The notes: generated by a model not told the origin, from the letters alone. Positions 46,719 through 55,287 are shown, numbered from the stretch's first letter. The stretch: DNA of 64,000 bases from Bradyrhizobium nitroreducens (GCF_002776695.1 NZ_LFJC01000003.1:7229494-7293493); one strand, 5' to 3'. Made by a program: numbers and translations.

Positions 46719-47927
46719 TCAATTGGCCTTGGCCCGCTTCCGCTCCGTGAACGGCGACAGCACCACCGTCGCCAGCATGAAGATCACGGACGCACCGAAC
46801 ACCCAATGCGGCGCGCTCTGGTCCATGATCCAGCCGAACAGCAGCGGTGAGACGATGCCGCCGAGATTGAAGCCGGTGGAGACGATGCCGAAGGCGCGGC
46901 CCGCGGCGCCCGCCGGCGCGGCATTGCGCACCAGCATGTCCCGCGACGGCGCGATCACGCCGGAGAGGAAACCTGCCGTCGCCATCGCGGCGGTGAGCGC
47001 CCAGCCCGGCAACGTGACCAGCGCGATCAGCAGCACGAGCGCTGCATTCACGGCAAAACAGGCGGCGGCGACATAGCCATGGCGCTCGGTATGGTCGGCG
47101 AGGAAGCCGCCGGCCAGCACGCCCGCGGCGCTGCAGCCGAGGAACGCGGTCAGCATGACGTTGGCCGAGGAATAGGACGCGCCATACCCGCTCATCAGCG
47201 CGACCACGCCGAAATTGTTGATGCCGGCGACCGACAGGCTGAGCAGCATGAACAGCACGGTCAGCATCATCAATGCCGGCGTGATGACGGCCTGTTTCGG
47301 CGCGTTCTCCGCGCCCGGCTTCTTCCTGCTGGCGCCGGCGTCGGGAATGTTCATGACGAGCAGCAGCAGCGCCACCAGAATGCCGATCGCTCCCGATGCG
47401 ACCAGCGCACCGACGCCGCCGGACAGGGTGACGAGCGCGGCCACGATCGCGGGCGCCACTGCGCCGCCGAGAAAGCCGGCAAAGGTGTGGATCGAGAAGG
47501 CGCGGCCCATCCGCGCCTCGTCCATGTGCTCGGCCAGAATCGCGTAGTCGGCGGGGTGATAGACGCTGTTGGCGAGCCCGAGCAGCACGGCGCAGGCGAT
47601 CAGCGAGGCGTAGCTGAGATGCAGGCCGAGCATGATCAGCGCGCATCCGCCGAGCGTCAGTCCGATCAGCAGGATCTTGCGCGCGCCAAAATGGTCGACG
47701 AGATAGCCGGTCGGCGCCTGCGTCAGTCCGGAGACGACGGCAAGCGTGGTCAGCGAGAGGCCGAGCTCGACATAGCCGACGCCGAGCTTGTCCTTGAGGA
47801 ACGGGAACAGCATCGGCAGGACCAGCAGATGAAAATGGCTGACCCAATGCGCGATCGAGATTCCAGTCAGCGTGCGTAGCGCGCTGTCCGCCTTGCCTTG
47901 CTGCGGTGCGGCAAGAACGTCGACCAT
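46719..47927 (-). CDS. MFS transporter, fosmidomycin-resistance-like
   Basis: A 402-residue carrier with about 12 helices. The N-terminus ISIAHWVSHFHLLVLPMLFP and LTTLAVVSGLTQAPTGYLVD resemble the Fsr (fosmidomycin resistance) branch; GFLADHTERHGYVAAACFAV is the second-half cytosolic loop. It ends in VVLSPFTERKRAKAN. Efflux of a small drug or metabolite is the usual role. It lies upstream of the amidohydrolase in the same direction but with a long gap. Confidence 0.86.
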   Translation of the reverse strand: MVDVLAAPQQGKADSALRTLTGISIAHWVSHFHLLVLPMLFPFLKDKLGVGYVELGLSLTTLAVVSGLTQAPTGYLVDHFGARKILLIGLTLGGCALIMLGLHLSYASLIACAVLLGLANSVYHPADYAILAEHMDEARMGRAFSIHTFAGFLGGAVAPAIVAALVTLSGGVGALVASGAIGILVALLLLVMNIPDAGASRKKPGAENAPKQAVITPALMMLTVLFMLLSLSVAGINNFGVVALMSGYGASYSSANVMLTAFLGCSAAGVLAGGFLADHTERHGYVAAACFAVNAALVLLIALVTLPGWALTAAMATAGFLSGVIAPSRDMLVRNAAPAGAAGRAFGIVSTGFNLGGIVSPLLFGWIMDQSAPHWVFGASVIFMLATVVLSPFTERKRAKAN

Positions 47928-48052
47928 TGCAGTCCCGTTTCACTCCCGATGGACGCGGAAACTATCGGGGAGAGCGGTTATTTGTCCATGAACAGAGGCG
48001 CATGGCAGGTAGCGCGGGCGGGGACGCACGGTTCGTGAGGCGACTTCACCCC

Positions 48053-48220
48053 TCACAACGGCTCGTCGTCCACGCCGTAGCGGTCGCGCTTGGGCGTTGC
48101 GATGTCGCCGTCCTCGTAGTCGTCGTCTTCGAGGGGAGGCGGAGGCGTCTTCGCCTTGCCTTCCGCCGGCTTCTTCTCGGCGACCTGAGGCGGCTCGCTT
48201 GGTTTGCAGATCCTGGTCAT
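48053..48220 (-). CDS. Small hypothetical protein
   Basis: A 55-residue frame starting MTRICKPSEPPQVAEKKPAE and ending KRDRYGVDDEPL. It is rich in Pro, Lys and acidic residues (PPPPLEDDDYEDGD) and probably unstructured. There is no signal peptide or known domain, and the ribosome site is weak. Composition is protein-like and it is not a shadow of a larger gene, so I keep it with modest confidence. Confidence 0.45.
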   Translation of the reverse strand: MTRICKPSEPPQVAEKKPAEGKAKTPPPPLEDDDYEDGDIATPKRDRYGVDDEPL

Positions 48221-48299
48221 GGCTGGTCCCGGATGGTGATGCTGCATCCGATCTTATCCGGAAGATATGTGCAGTTTCTGAGCTATCGCAAGCAGGCCG

Positions 48300-49337
48300 T
48301 CAGTGCACGACCGGCCCGCCCGCCTTCTTCCAGGCGTCGATGCCACCGGCGATATGGGCGGTGTTGAGCAGGCCCGCCTCTTTCGCTGCCGCAACCGCCA
48401 TCGCCGAGCGCTCGCCGAAGGCGCAGAAGAACACCACGCGGCGCCCCGTCGCGGCTGCGACCTCGCGCAGCATGCCGCCGGGCTTCAGGCTCTCCTCGAC
48501 CGATGGATACGGCGTATGCAGCGCGCCTTCGAGCATGCCGTGCTTCATCCGCTCGTTGGTCTCGCGCAGATCGACCAGCAGCATGTCGGGCCGGCCGAGA
48601 ATGCGGATCGCCTCGACCGCGCTGAGCGCGCGGCCTTCCTTCTCCAGCTCCTCCTGATGCAGGCCGACATGCATGTTGGCGGGCACCGCCACGTCCATCA
48701 TCTTCGGATTGGGCAGCTTCAGATTGGCCATCAGCTCGATATATTCGTCGACCGATCGCACCTGGAGGCGCGGGTTGTAACGCTTCTCCTCGCCGATGGT
48801 GGAGACGGTGTCGCCCTTGTAGTCGTGCGCCGGGAAGACCATCGTCTCGTCCGGCAGCTTGAGCAGCCGGTTGAAGATCGAATCGTACTGTGCGCGCGAA
48901 GAACCGTTCTGGAAATCGGTGCGGCCGGTGCCGCGGATCAGCAGCGTGTCGCCGGTGAAGACGCGATCGCCCATCAGGTAGGAATAGGAATCGTCGGTGT
49001 GGCCCGGCGTGTACATCACGTCGAGCGACAGGCCCTCGATCGTCACCTTGTCGCCGTCGGCAACGCGCATCGCCACCACGTCGGCCTTGGTCTGGTCGCC
49101 CATCACGGTCATGCAATGGGTGCGGTCGCGCAGCTCGCCGAGGCCGGTGACGTGGTCGGCATGCAGATGGGTGTCGACCGCCTTCACCAGCTTGAGGTCG
49201 AGCTCGCGCAGCAATTGGCAGTAGCGGTCGACCTTTTCCAGCACGGGATCGAGGATCAGCGCCTCGCCGCCGGGGCGGCTGGCGAGGATGTAGCTGTAGG
49301 TGCCCGAAACGCTGTCGAAGAGCTGGCGGAAGATCAT
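48300..49337 (-). CDS. Persulfide dioxygenase-like MBL-fold hydrolase fused to rhodanese
   Basis: A 345-residue two-domain protein. Residues 1-230 are a metallo-beta-lactamase fold with THLHADH (His57, His59, Asp61, His62), YTPGHTDDSYS, TGDTLLIRGTGRTDF and FPAHDYKG, close to ETHE1-type persulfide dioxygenases, which oxidise glutathione persulfide to sulfite. Residues 240-345 are a rhodanese domain with active-site loop CAFGER (Cys near 304). Such fusions process sulfane sulfur, fitting the neighbouring sox genes. It lies 220 bp downstream of the DsrE-like gene behind an AT-rich region, so it may have its own promoter. Confidence 0.88.
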   Translation of the reverse strand: MIFRQLFDSVSGTYSYILASRPGGEALILDPVLEKVDRYCQLLRELDLKLVKAVDTHLHADHVTGLGELRDRTHCMTVMGDQTKADVVAMRVADGDKVTIEGLSLDVMYTPGHTDDSYSYLMGDRVFTGDTLLIRGTGRTDFQNGSSRAQYDSIFNRLLKLPDETMVFPAHDYKGDTVSTIGEEKRYNPRLQVRSVDEYIELMANLKLPNPKMMDVAVPANMHVGLHQEELEKEGRALSAVEAIRILGRPDMLLVDLRETNERMKHGMLEGALHTPYPSVEESLKPGGMLREVAAATGRRVVFFCAFGERSAMAVAAAKEAGLLNTAHIAGGIDAWKKAGGPVVH

Positions 49338-49394
49338 GGCAGAACCCGGCTTGGAACTGATTTCGAGGATTCTACTACGTTCTGGGCCAAAAAT

Positions 49395-49440
49395 AGGAGT
49401 AATTCACTGCATTTTGAGTAAAATTTAGAAAATTGTTGTT
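49395..49440 (-). promoter_or_regulatory. AT-rich candidate regulatory region of the MBL-rhodanese gene
   Basis: In a GC-rich background this 46-bp stretch is strongly AT-rich. Read on the minus strand it contains ATTTTCTAAATTTTACTCAA and ATTTTACTCAAAAT, both imperfect palindromes, 60-100 bp before the ATG. Sulfide-responsive ArsR-type repressors of alphaproteobacteria bind AT-rich palindromes upstream of similar genes; the link here is inference. Confidence 0.35.
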
Positions 49441-49504
49441 CCGAGTGATCGGCCGGAGGAGGGGATCTATGTGGGGGAACGCCGGTCCCACAAATTCGGT
49501 CGCC

Positions 49505-49530
49505 CCTGCGTTCGCAGGAACGACACTGAG
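49505..49530. repeat. Short hairpin repeat related to the end of family B copy 3
   Basis: CCCCTGCGTTCGCAGGAACGAC: a CCTGCG/CGCAGG stem followed by ACGAC, like the CTTTCGCAGGGACGAC end at 46676-46691. Confidence 0.4.
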
Positions 49531-49557
49531 GGTGACGCGAGAGCGCGCCTACGCCCC

Positions 49558-50016
49558 CTACGGCCTCACCAGCGTGTACCCGTTCTCCGCCAGGAACAGG
49601 ATCTGCGCGACGCCGACCTGCACCGGCGTCGCCGCGGCGATGAATTCCGGCCGCTTGCCGGTTTCGCGCTCGATGGCGTCCACCGTGTTGAGGCAGATGT
49701 CGAAGCGCACGCCCTGCGCGATCAGGCTTTCGACCTGCTTGCGACGCTCGCTGCCTGACAGCAACAGGTCGATGCCGGGACCGAATGCCACCACCTCGAT
49801 CGCGATCTTGTCGGGGTCGTAGGCCTTCAGCAGATTGTTGGCGACGCTCAGCACCAGCGCCTGCTTCTTGGCATCGCCGTCCGAGAGCTGCAGCACGACC
49901 CTGTGCTCCGCGAACGGCTTGTCCTGCAGCGGCACCTGTTGCGCCGAGGCCGGCGCGAGCGCGGCCCACGCCAGCAGCGCCAGCATCAGCGCGGACAGGA
50001 TCTGCGCCCGTCTCAT
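49558..50016 (-). CDS. Exported DsrE-family protein
   Basis: A 152-residue protein with a signal peptide (MRRAQILSALMLALLAWAAL, cleavage after ASA near 25). The DsrE/DsrF fold follows: HRVVLQLSDGDAKKQALVLS, IAIEVVAFGPGIDLLL, GVRFDICLNTVDAIERETGK. DsrE-like proteins bind or relay sulfane sulfur; Cys in DICLNT is a candidate carrier. Its ATG overlaps the soxB stop (ATGA), so it is the last gene of the sox operon. A periplasmic location fits the Sox reactions. Confidence 0.85.
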   Translation of the reverse strand: MRRAQILSALMLALLAWAALAPASAQQVPLQDKPFAEHRVVLQLSDGDAKKQALVLSVANNLLKAYDPDKIAIEVVAFGPGIDLLLSGSERRKQVESLIAQGVRFDICLNTVDAIERETGKRPEFIAAATPVQVGVAQILFLAENGYTLVRP

Positions 50017-51764
50017 CCCTGTCCCGCGATGCCTGGATTGTCCTCGACGCCCTTCAGCGTGACGCCGGAGCCGAGTCGCTCCTGAAACATCCGGCCCGAG
50101 CGCAGATATTTGCCGACGACGTCCCACACCGGCGCGCCTTGCTGGCTGTTGACCGAGGCCCAGCCCGCGACCTTGTAGCGATGGCTGGCGCTGAGCGCCT
50201 TGCCGTTATGGAGCTTCAGCTCCGAGATGCGGCTGCCGATCGCGCCCGCCGGCGTGCAGGTGTAGCTGAGCCCGCCGGCGCGCACCATGTCGCCACCTTG
50301 CTGGTAGTAGGGATCGGCATTGAAGAGATTGTCGCAGATGTCTTCCAGCACGTCCTTGACCTGCGCGCCCGTCATCTCCTGCACATAGGTCTCGGGATAG
50401 GTGATCGCGGTTTCCGCGAGCACATCCTCCATGGTCAGCGCCTGGCCGGGCAGCGCAGTGACGCCCCAACGGAAGCCCGGCGACAACGCGATCTCGGCAT
50501 CGAGCTCGGTGCGGAGTGCGGTGCAGATCAGCTCGTCGACCGGTCCGGAGAAATTGCCGCGCCGATAGAGCAGGCGGTCCGGCGTTGCGATCTTCGTCGA
50601 CCAGTCGGTCACATGCGGCGCGCGCAGCCGGCCGATCAGCTCGGCCATGGCGGGATCTGGCTTCAGCAGTTCGGAATAAACCGGCAGCAGATGATAACGA
50701 ATGTCGCCGACCTTGCCCTTGTCGATGGCGAGATCGAGCACGGCGAGGAATTTTCCGTTGGATCCGGCATTGGTGACGAGCGTGGTGCCGCCAGCGTTCT
50801 TGACGGGGATCGGCTGCGGCACGGCGTCATGGGTATGGCCGCCGAGAATGACGTCGATGCCGGTGACGCGGCTGGCGAGCTTGAGATCGACGTCCATGCC
50901 GTTGTGCGAGAGCAGGATGACGGCATCGGCCTTGTCGGTGCCGCGCAGGGCATCGACATGCTTCTGCAATTCCTCCTCGCGGATGCCGAAAGTCCAGTCC
51001 GGCGTGAACCGCTTGGGATGCGCGATCGGCACGTAAGGGAAGGCCTGGCCGATGATCGCGACGCGATGGCTGCCCATCTCCTTGATGACAGACGGCTTGA
51101 ACACGCGCCCGCTGGCCTTGTCGAAGGCGAGGGCGTCGTTGAACGCGGCTTCCTCGGTCAGGAAGACGTTCTGCGCCAGAAACTCGCCCTTGAAGCGCTC
51201 GAGATTGTCGCGCAGCACCTGCTCGCCATAGGTGAACTCCCAATGCCCGGTCATCGCTTCGATGCCGAGCAGGTTGGCGACCTCGACCATGTCGCGGCCC
51301 TGCATGACATTGGCAAGCCCGGTGCCCTGCCAGAGATCGCCGCCGTCGACGAGCAGCGAACGCTTCTCGCCGACATCGCTACGCAAGCGGTCGACCAGCG
51401 TCTTCAGATGGGCAAAGCCGCCGAGCTTGCCGAAGCGGCCTGCCGACTTCTCGAACTCGATACAGGTGAAGGCATAGGCTTCGGCGCTGTCGGCGCGGAT
51501 GCCGAAGCGCTCCAGGAAAGCTCGGCCGACCAGATGCGGCGGCCGTCCGGCCATCTCGCCGACCCCGATATTGACGCTGGGCTCGCGGAAATAGACCGGA
51601 TTGAGCTGCGCATGCGTGTCGGTGATGTGCAGGATCCGCGCATTGCCGAACCGTTCGAGGTCGTAGATGCTCGCGGTCTCGGTGCCTCGCGCGAGCCTCG
51701 GCAGACCAAACGATGCGGCGGCAAGGCCAGCGCTCTTCAGGAAATCGCGGCGGCGGATCGCCAT
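50013..51764 (-). CDS. soxB: SoxB, thiosulfohydrolase
   Basis: A 583-residue periplasmic enzyme. The twin-arginine signal is clear (MAIRRRDFLKSAGLAAASFG). The dinuclear-metal (5'-nucleotidase-like) domain has ILHITDTHAQLNPVYFREPS near 45, LLVDGGDLWQGTGLANVMQG, MTGHWEFTYGEQVL, and VILLSHNGMDVDLKLASRV with VILGGHTHDAVPQP. SoxB releases sulfate from the S-sulfocysteine on SoxY. ATG 51764 follows GGAGAATTTTGGA; the open frame upstream to 51986 has no Tat signal at its start. Confidence 0.95.
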   Translation of the reverse strand: MAIRRRDFLKSAGLAAASFGLPRLARGTETASIYDLERFGNARILHITDTHAQLNPVYFREPSVNIGVGEMAGRPPHLVGRAFLERFGIRADSAEAYAFTCIEFEKSAGRFGKLGGFAHLKTLVDRLRSDVGEKRSLLVDGGDLWQGTGLANVMQGRDMVEVANLLGIEAMTGHWEFTYGEQVLRDNLERFKGEFLAQNVFLTEEAAFNDALAFDKASGRVFKPSVIKEMGSHRVAIIGQAFPYVPIAHPKRFTPDWTFGIREEELQKHVDALRGTDKADAVILLSHNGMDVDLKLASRVTGIDVILGGHTHDAVPQPIPVKNAGGTTLVTNAGSNGKFLAVLDLAIDKGKVGDIRYHLLPVYSELLKPDPAMAELIGRLRAPHVTDWSTKIATPDRLLYRRGNFSGPVDELICTALRTELDAEIALSPGFRWGVTALPGQALTMEDVLAETAITYPETYVQEMTGAQVKDVLEDICDNLFNADPYYQQGGDMVRAGGLSYTCTPAGAIGSRISELKLHNGKALSASHRYKVAGWASVNSQQGAPVWDVVGKYLRSGRMFQERLGSGVTLKGVEDNPGIAGQG

Positions 51765-51820
51765 TCCAAAATTCTCCGCGCCCTCAGGCGGTCGCAAGAC
51801 TGTTCCAGTGGGGGCCCAGT

Positions 51821-52138
51821 CTAGCGGATTTCCATCGCCTTCCAGGCTTCTTTTTCGGAGGCAGCCTGGAAGATCGAGGCCTTTGCCAGCGCCTCGGCTT
51901 CCTTGGCTGCGGCGGTGGCGCGGTCGAAATCGCCGCCATCGGCCGCCTTCCTGGCGGCAGCCAGCGTCGAGACGGTGACGGTCCATTGATTGCGCAAGCC
52001 GGCAGCCTCCTTCGATGCGGCTTCCGCAGCGGCGTAGGCCGCCTTGTAGTCCGCTTCATTGGCCGCGCGCGCCGTGGGCGCAAGGCCGAGCGCGAGCAGC
52101 ATGGCCAGGGGAAGTGACCGCTTCATGGCCGCGCTCAT
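51821..52138 (-). CDS. soxK: SoxK, SoxXA-binding protein
   Basis: A 105-residue secreted protein: signal peptide to ARA near 25 (MKRSLPLAMLLALGLAPTAR), then an alanine-rich helical body (NEADYKAAYAAAEAASKEAA, NQWTVTVSTLAAARKAADGG) ending EKEAWKAMEIR. This matches the small SoxXA-binding subunit that stabilises monoheme SoxXA complexes. Its ATG overlaps the soxA stop (ATGA). Placement between soxA and soxB is the expected order. Confidence 0.82.
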   Translation of the reverse strand: MSAAMKRSLPLAMLLALGLAPTARAANEADYKAAYAAAEAASKEAAGLRNQWTVTVSTLAAARKAADGGDFDRATAAAKEAEALAKASIFQAASEKEAWKAMEIR

Positions 52139-52998
52139 GGTCGTGCTCCCGGGCCCGCGATCGGCAGGCCGTTGGCGACGTAGGACAGGAAATATTCGAC
52201 GTCGCGGTATTCGTCCGACTGCGGCTCCAGCGGAACCGCGCGGGTCTGGCTGTTGCAGGTGACGAAGCGGCGGCTGATCGTGCCCATGCCGCTCCATTCG
52301 GAGCGGTAGATCGGCATCGCGTTCAGAATGCCGAGCGCCGGCGCCAGGATCTCGGCGCGGATGCGCTCGCCCGGGCTCTGCACGTGGCAGCTCGCGCAGG
52401 AGAAGTTCATCTGGCCGCGCCGCGTGTAGAAATAGCGCTTGCCGTTCTCGAACGCCGCGAGCGCGCGCGGATCATCGGGAATCTTGATGTCCATCAGCTT
52501 GCCGCGCGAGGTGAAGGCCATGTAGGCGGTGAGCGAGGCCATCTCGTCCTTGACGTAGGAATAGGGCACTTCCCCATTGGCCTCGCGGCAGCGGTTGAGC
52601 GCGAGCTCCAGGGTGACGACCTTGCCTTCCTTCTCGTCGAAGTAAGGATAGTCCTGGCGGATGCCGATGCCGCCGTTCGGAAAGCAGTCGGCGTAGGTCT
52701 TGCCGTTCTTGAACGGGGTCGCGAACATCTCCTTGCCGGCGTCGAGCGCGAACTCGTAAGGCGGGAATTCCTCCTTCTCCTGCCATTGCCGCTTCATGTC
52801 CGCGTTCATCGAATACGGACCGTTGACGAAGTCCTCGTGCTTCACGTCGGGAAATTTCTGGAAGAAGAAGTTCCTGAACGCCTTGGCATCAGTGACGGGA
52901 TCGACCTTGTCGGCTGCGGCGACGCGCGGAGAGGTGAGGGCAAACGCAACGAGCGCGGCGCTCAGCGAGCCAAGCAGGAGGGCAGACCGGGTCTTCAT
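52135..52998 (-). CDS. soxA: SoxA, monoheme cytochrome subunit of L-cysteine S-thiosulfotransferase
   Basis: A 287-residue periplasmic protein with signal peptide to VAA near 27. Only one heme motif, CASCH (in MNFSCASCHVQSPGERIRAE), is present. The position of the first heme in diheme SoxA is represented by DCFPNGGIGIRQDYPYFD, with no CxxCH. The conserved ligand/catalytic Cys is in RFVTCNSQTRAVP. This is the monoheme type that usually forms SoxXAK. SoxXA joins thiosulfate to SoxY. The ATG overlaps the soxZ stop by one base (TGATG). Confidence 0.93.
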   Translation of the reverse strand: MKTRSALLLGSLSAALVAFALTSPRVAAADKVDPVTDAKAFRNFFFQKFPDVKHEDFVNGPYSMNADMKRQWQEKEEFPPYEFALDAGKEMFATPFKNGKTYADCFPNGGIGIRQDYPYFDEKEGKVVTLELALNRCREANGEVPYSYVKDEMASLTAYMAFTSRGKLMDIKIPDDPRALAAFENGKRYFYTRRGQMNFSCASCHVQSPGERIRAEILAPALGILNAMPIYRSEWSGMGTISRRFVTCNSQTRAVPLEPQSDEYRDVEYFLSYVANGLPIAGPGARP

Positions 52999-53309
52999 CA
53001 CGCGATCTTCGCGGTGGTCGTGTCCGACGCACCCTTGTTGTCGGTCCAGGAAATCTTGAGGTCGTCGCCCTTCTTGGCGCCCTTGAAGCTGAATTTGACA
53101 TAGGGGTCCTTGGAGACCGCGGTGCCCCAATCGGCGACGAAGACGTCCTTGCCGTTACATTCGAACTTCAGCTGCTGGATGTAGTGCGCCGGGATCAGCT
53201 CGCCGGCGGGATTCTTGGCGAGGCCGGTATCCATGGGGTGCTGGATCAGCGCCTGCACCTCGGTGATGTCGCCGTTGGACGTTGCGCGCACGCGAATGCT
53301 TGATGCCAT
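52998..53309 (-). CDS. soxZ: SoxZ, sulfur carrier partner
   Basis: A 103-residue cytoplasm-folded, SoxY-bound protein: MASSIRVRATSNGDITEVQA, ALIQHPMDTGLAKNPAGELI, PAHYIQQLKFECNGKDVFVA are all strongly family-typical. There is no signal peptide, as expected, because it is co-exported with SoxY through the Tat route. It follows soxY by 13 bp. Confidence 0.96.
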   Translation of the reverse strand: MASSIRVRATSNGDITEVQALIQHPMDTGLAKNPAGELIPAHYIQQLKFECNGKDVFVADWGTAVSKDPYVKFSFKGAKKGDDLKISWTDNKGASDTTTAKIA

Positions 53310-53322
53310 CGGACCGATCCTC

Positions 53323-53814
53323 CTAGCCGCCGCAGCCGCCGACGGTGACCTTCACTTCCTTGGTCGCGCTGTAGAGCTTGCCATCAGCCTCGACGATGGC
53401 GATCAAGTTGCTGGTCTTGGCCATTTTCAGCCGGTTGGCGACGCCCGGAATCGTGCCGTCGGCGATCTTGTAGGACGCCGCGAGCGCGAACGGGTTCTCG
53501 GCCACGAAGAACGAGATCGAGGTGACCTTGTCGAGCGTGGTCGTCACCGAGACCGGCACGACGCCGCCGTTCTCGGCGATCTCGGGCGCGTCCAGCTTGA
53601 CCTTGTCGGAAGGCTCGGCGGTCTTGCCATAGAGCGCCTTGATCGCGTCGGCCTCGCTCTTCTGCTTGAACGCCTCTTCCGGATATTTGTCATTGGCCGC
53701 AGCGCGCGCCGGCGCGGCTGCGAACGGCAGATTGCCGAGGCCCAGCACGGCGACACAGGCTGCGCCCTGCAGGATCAGGCGCCTTGTCGCAACGGGGCCG
53801 GTGGTCGTGGTCAT
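53323..53814 (-). CDS. soxY: SoxY, sulfur-carrier protein
   Basis: A 163-residue protein with a Tat signal (VATRRLILQGAACVAVLGLG), a SoxY immunoglobulin-like body (GGVVPVSVTTTLDKVTSISF, FVAENPFALAASY), and the essential C-terminal VTVGGCGG whose Cys carries the sulfur intermediates. ATG 53814 is preceded by GGAG-like bases; a start at 53862 would put a long basic tail before the Tat motif. Confidence 0.95.
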   Translation of the reverse strand: MTTTTGPVATRRLILQGAACVAVLGLGNLPFAAAPARAAANDKYPEEAFKQKSEADAIKALYGKTAEPSDKVKLDAPEIAENGGVVPVSVTTTLDKVTSISFFVAENPFALAASYKIADGTIPGVANRLKMAKTSNLIAIVEADGKLYSATKEVKVTVGGCGG

Positions 53815-53839
53815 CGGAGGTCTCCTGGGCAGCCGGCCA

Positions 53840-54190
53840 TTACAGGGTTTGCAGGAAATCAACGATCGCGCCGATCTCCTGTTCGGTCAAAATCCGGTTC
53901 CGGCCGAACGGCGGCATCATGGTCTGCGGATTACGCTTGGTCTCGTCGAAGATGATCGCGGTGAGCTCGTTGCGATCGGGGTACTTGGTCTTGAGATCCT
54001 TCAGCTCCGGACCGATCGTTCCCGGCAGGTCGCCGCCCTTGATGACGTGACAGGTCAGGCAATTGCCCTTGCCGCGGTCGAAAGCGAGCTTCTGGCCGTC
54101 GGCGACAGTGGATTGCGCCTGCGCCACAGCCACGCCGGCGAGGAAGGCCAGCGCCACCAGAGCAGCAGGCTTGCAAGGAAAGGCGGTCAA
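53840..54190 (-). CDS. soxX: SoxX, monoheme cytochrome c
   Basis: A cytochrome c subunit with a single heme site NCLTCHVIKGG and the distal MMPPFG methionine. The body ends TEQEIGAIVDFLQTL. With the TTG at 54190 it is 116 residues, with signal peptide MTAFPCKPAALVALAFLAGV. An upstream TTG at 54271 would give 143 residues but an over-long N-terminal region; no ATG is available in frame. It partners SoxA, and it is the first gene of the sox operon, 25 bp before soxY. Confidence 0.9.
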   Translation of the reverse strand: MTAFPCKPAALVALAFLAGVAVAQAQSTVADGQKLAFDRGKGNCLTCHVIKGGDLPGTIGPELKDLKTKYPDRNELTAIIFDETKRNPQTMMPPFGRNRILTEQEIGAIVDFLQTL

Positions 54191-54427
54191 GGCATCGTCC
54201 CAAGCGGTATGTCGATGATCTCGTTTGCAGAAATATAAGCGTTCCAAAGCACAAAGGGCATCGCGTGACAATCAAGACTATGCACGCGGCAAAATGGAGT
54301 TAATATCCTCCGCATTGCAACCGCTGAGATAGGTTCGTTCATCTAACAGGTGGGCACTAGCAAATTATTCTAGGGCGTTTGGCCGTTACGGCCGTCTTTT
54401 CTGTTTCGCATATTTTGGGGATCTCGC

Positions 54428-55099
54428 TTGGCTGAATATGTCGTCGAATTTGGCAGGGACGGCGGACGTGTCGAGGCCGATGGGCGGCTCGATGCGCCGG
54501 CCTTCCATCGCAATCACGCGCCGATCTGGTCCGCGCTGGAGAAGCGCCTCACCGGGCTGACCGGCAACGTGGTCGAGCTCGGCAGCGGAACCGGCCAGCA
54601 TGTGGTCCATTTCGCCCGCCACACGCCCGGCCTGATCTGGTGGCCGAGCGATCTCAACCAGCGCCATCTCAGGAGCATCGAGGCCTGGCGCGTGCATGCG
54701 GGCCTGCCAAACATCCGCTCACCCCTGCGGATCGATCTCACCGATCCCGACTGGTGTCCGGAGATGAAGAGCGGGCAGGGGCCGACCGGCCTTGCAGCCG
54801 TGTTCTGTGCCAATGTCATCCACATCGCGCCCTGGGCCGTGGCCGAAGGCCTGTTCGCGGGCGCCGGCCGTTATCTGCGCCTCGACGGCAAGCTGTTCCT
54901 CTACGGTCCCTTCAAGCGCGACGGCAAGCACATCGCGCTCAGCAATGCGGTGTTCGACACCTCCTTGCGCGAGGGCAATCCGGAATGGGGCGTGCGCGAC
55001 ATCGGCGATGTCGAGACGCTCGCGACGGCCGCAGGCCTCCGCCTCATCGAGTCCATCGACATGCCCGCGAACAATCTGACGCTGGTGTTTTCGCGCTGA
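54428..55099 (+). CDS. DUF938-family SAM-dependent methyltransferase-like protein
   Basis: A 223-residue protein starting at TTG 54428 (MAEYVVEFGRDGGRVEADGR). The Rossmann methyltransferase motif I is VVELGSGTGQHVVHFARHTP near 48; PSDLNQRHLRSIEAWRV and AVFCANVIHIAPWAVAEGLF (motif IV region) follow. This is the DUF938 family; its substrate is unknown. It is divergent from sox with 237 bp between, where I see only a small GGCCGTTACGGCC palindrome (54381-54393). Confidence 0.85.
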   Translation: MAEYVVEFGRDGGRVEADGRLDAPAFHRNHAPIWSALEKRLTGLTGNVVELGSGTGQHVVHFARHTPGLIWWPSDLNQRHLRSIEAWRVHAGLPNIRSPLRIDLTDPDWCPEMKSGQGPTGLAAVFCANVIHIAPWAVAEGLFAGAGRYLRLDGKLFLYGPFKRDGKHIALSNAVFDTSLREGNPEWGVRDIGDVETLATAAGLRLIESIDMPANNLTLVFSR

Positions 55100-55145
55100 G
55101 CCGTTGCTGGCTTGAGCCCGGGAGCACACCACAAAGGCGGTGTGC

Positions 55146-55287
55146 TCCCTCCCCCCTTGTGGGGGAGGGCGGGGGAGAGGGGTAGCCCAGCAAACGGTCT
55201 AACCGTCCTCGATCACGCCGCGCGCACATCGAGAGAGTTCCCGTGTGGTACCCCTCTCCCTGCCCCTCCCCCGCAAGGGGGGAGGGA
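55146..55287. repeat. CT-rich inverted repeat element, family C-like copy 3
   Basis: About 142 bp with roughly 40-bp imperfect terminal inverted repeats (CTCCCTCCCCCCTTGTGGGG... and its complement CCCCGCAAGGGGGGAGGG), including GAGAGGGGTA/TACCCCTCTC. A diverged sub-type of family C, between the convergent methyltransferase and peptidase genes. Confidence 0.8.

Noticed and set aside
54381..54400. GGCCGTTACGGCC followed by T-rich bases as a terminator
   Set aside because: Short stem located between divergent starts, not after any gene.
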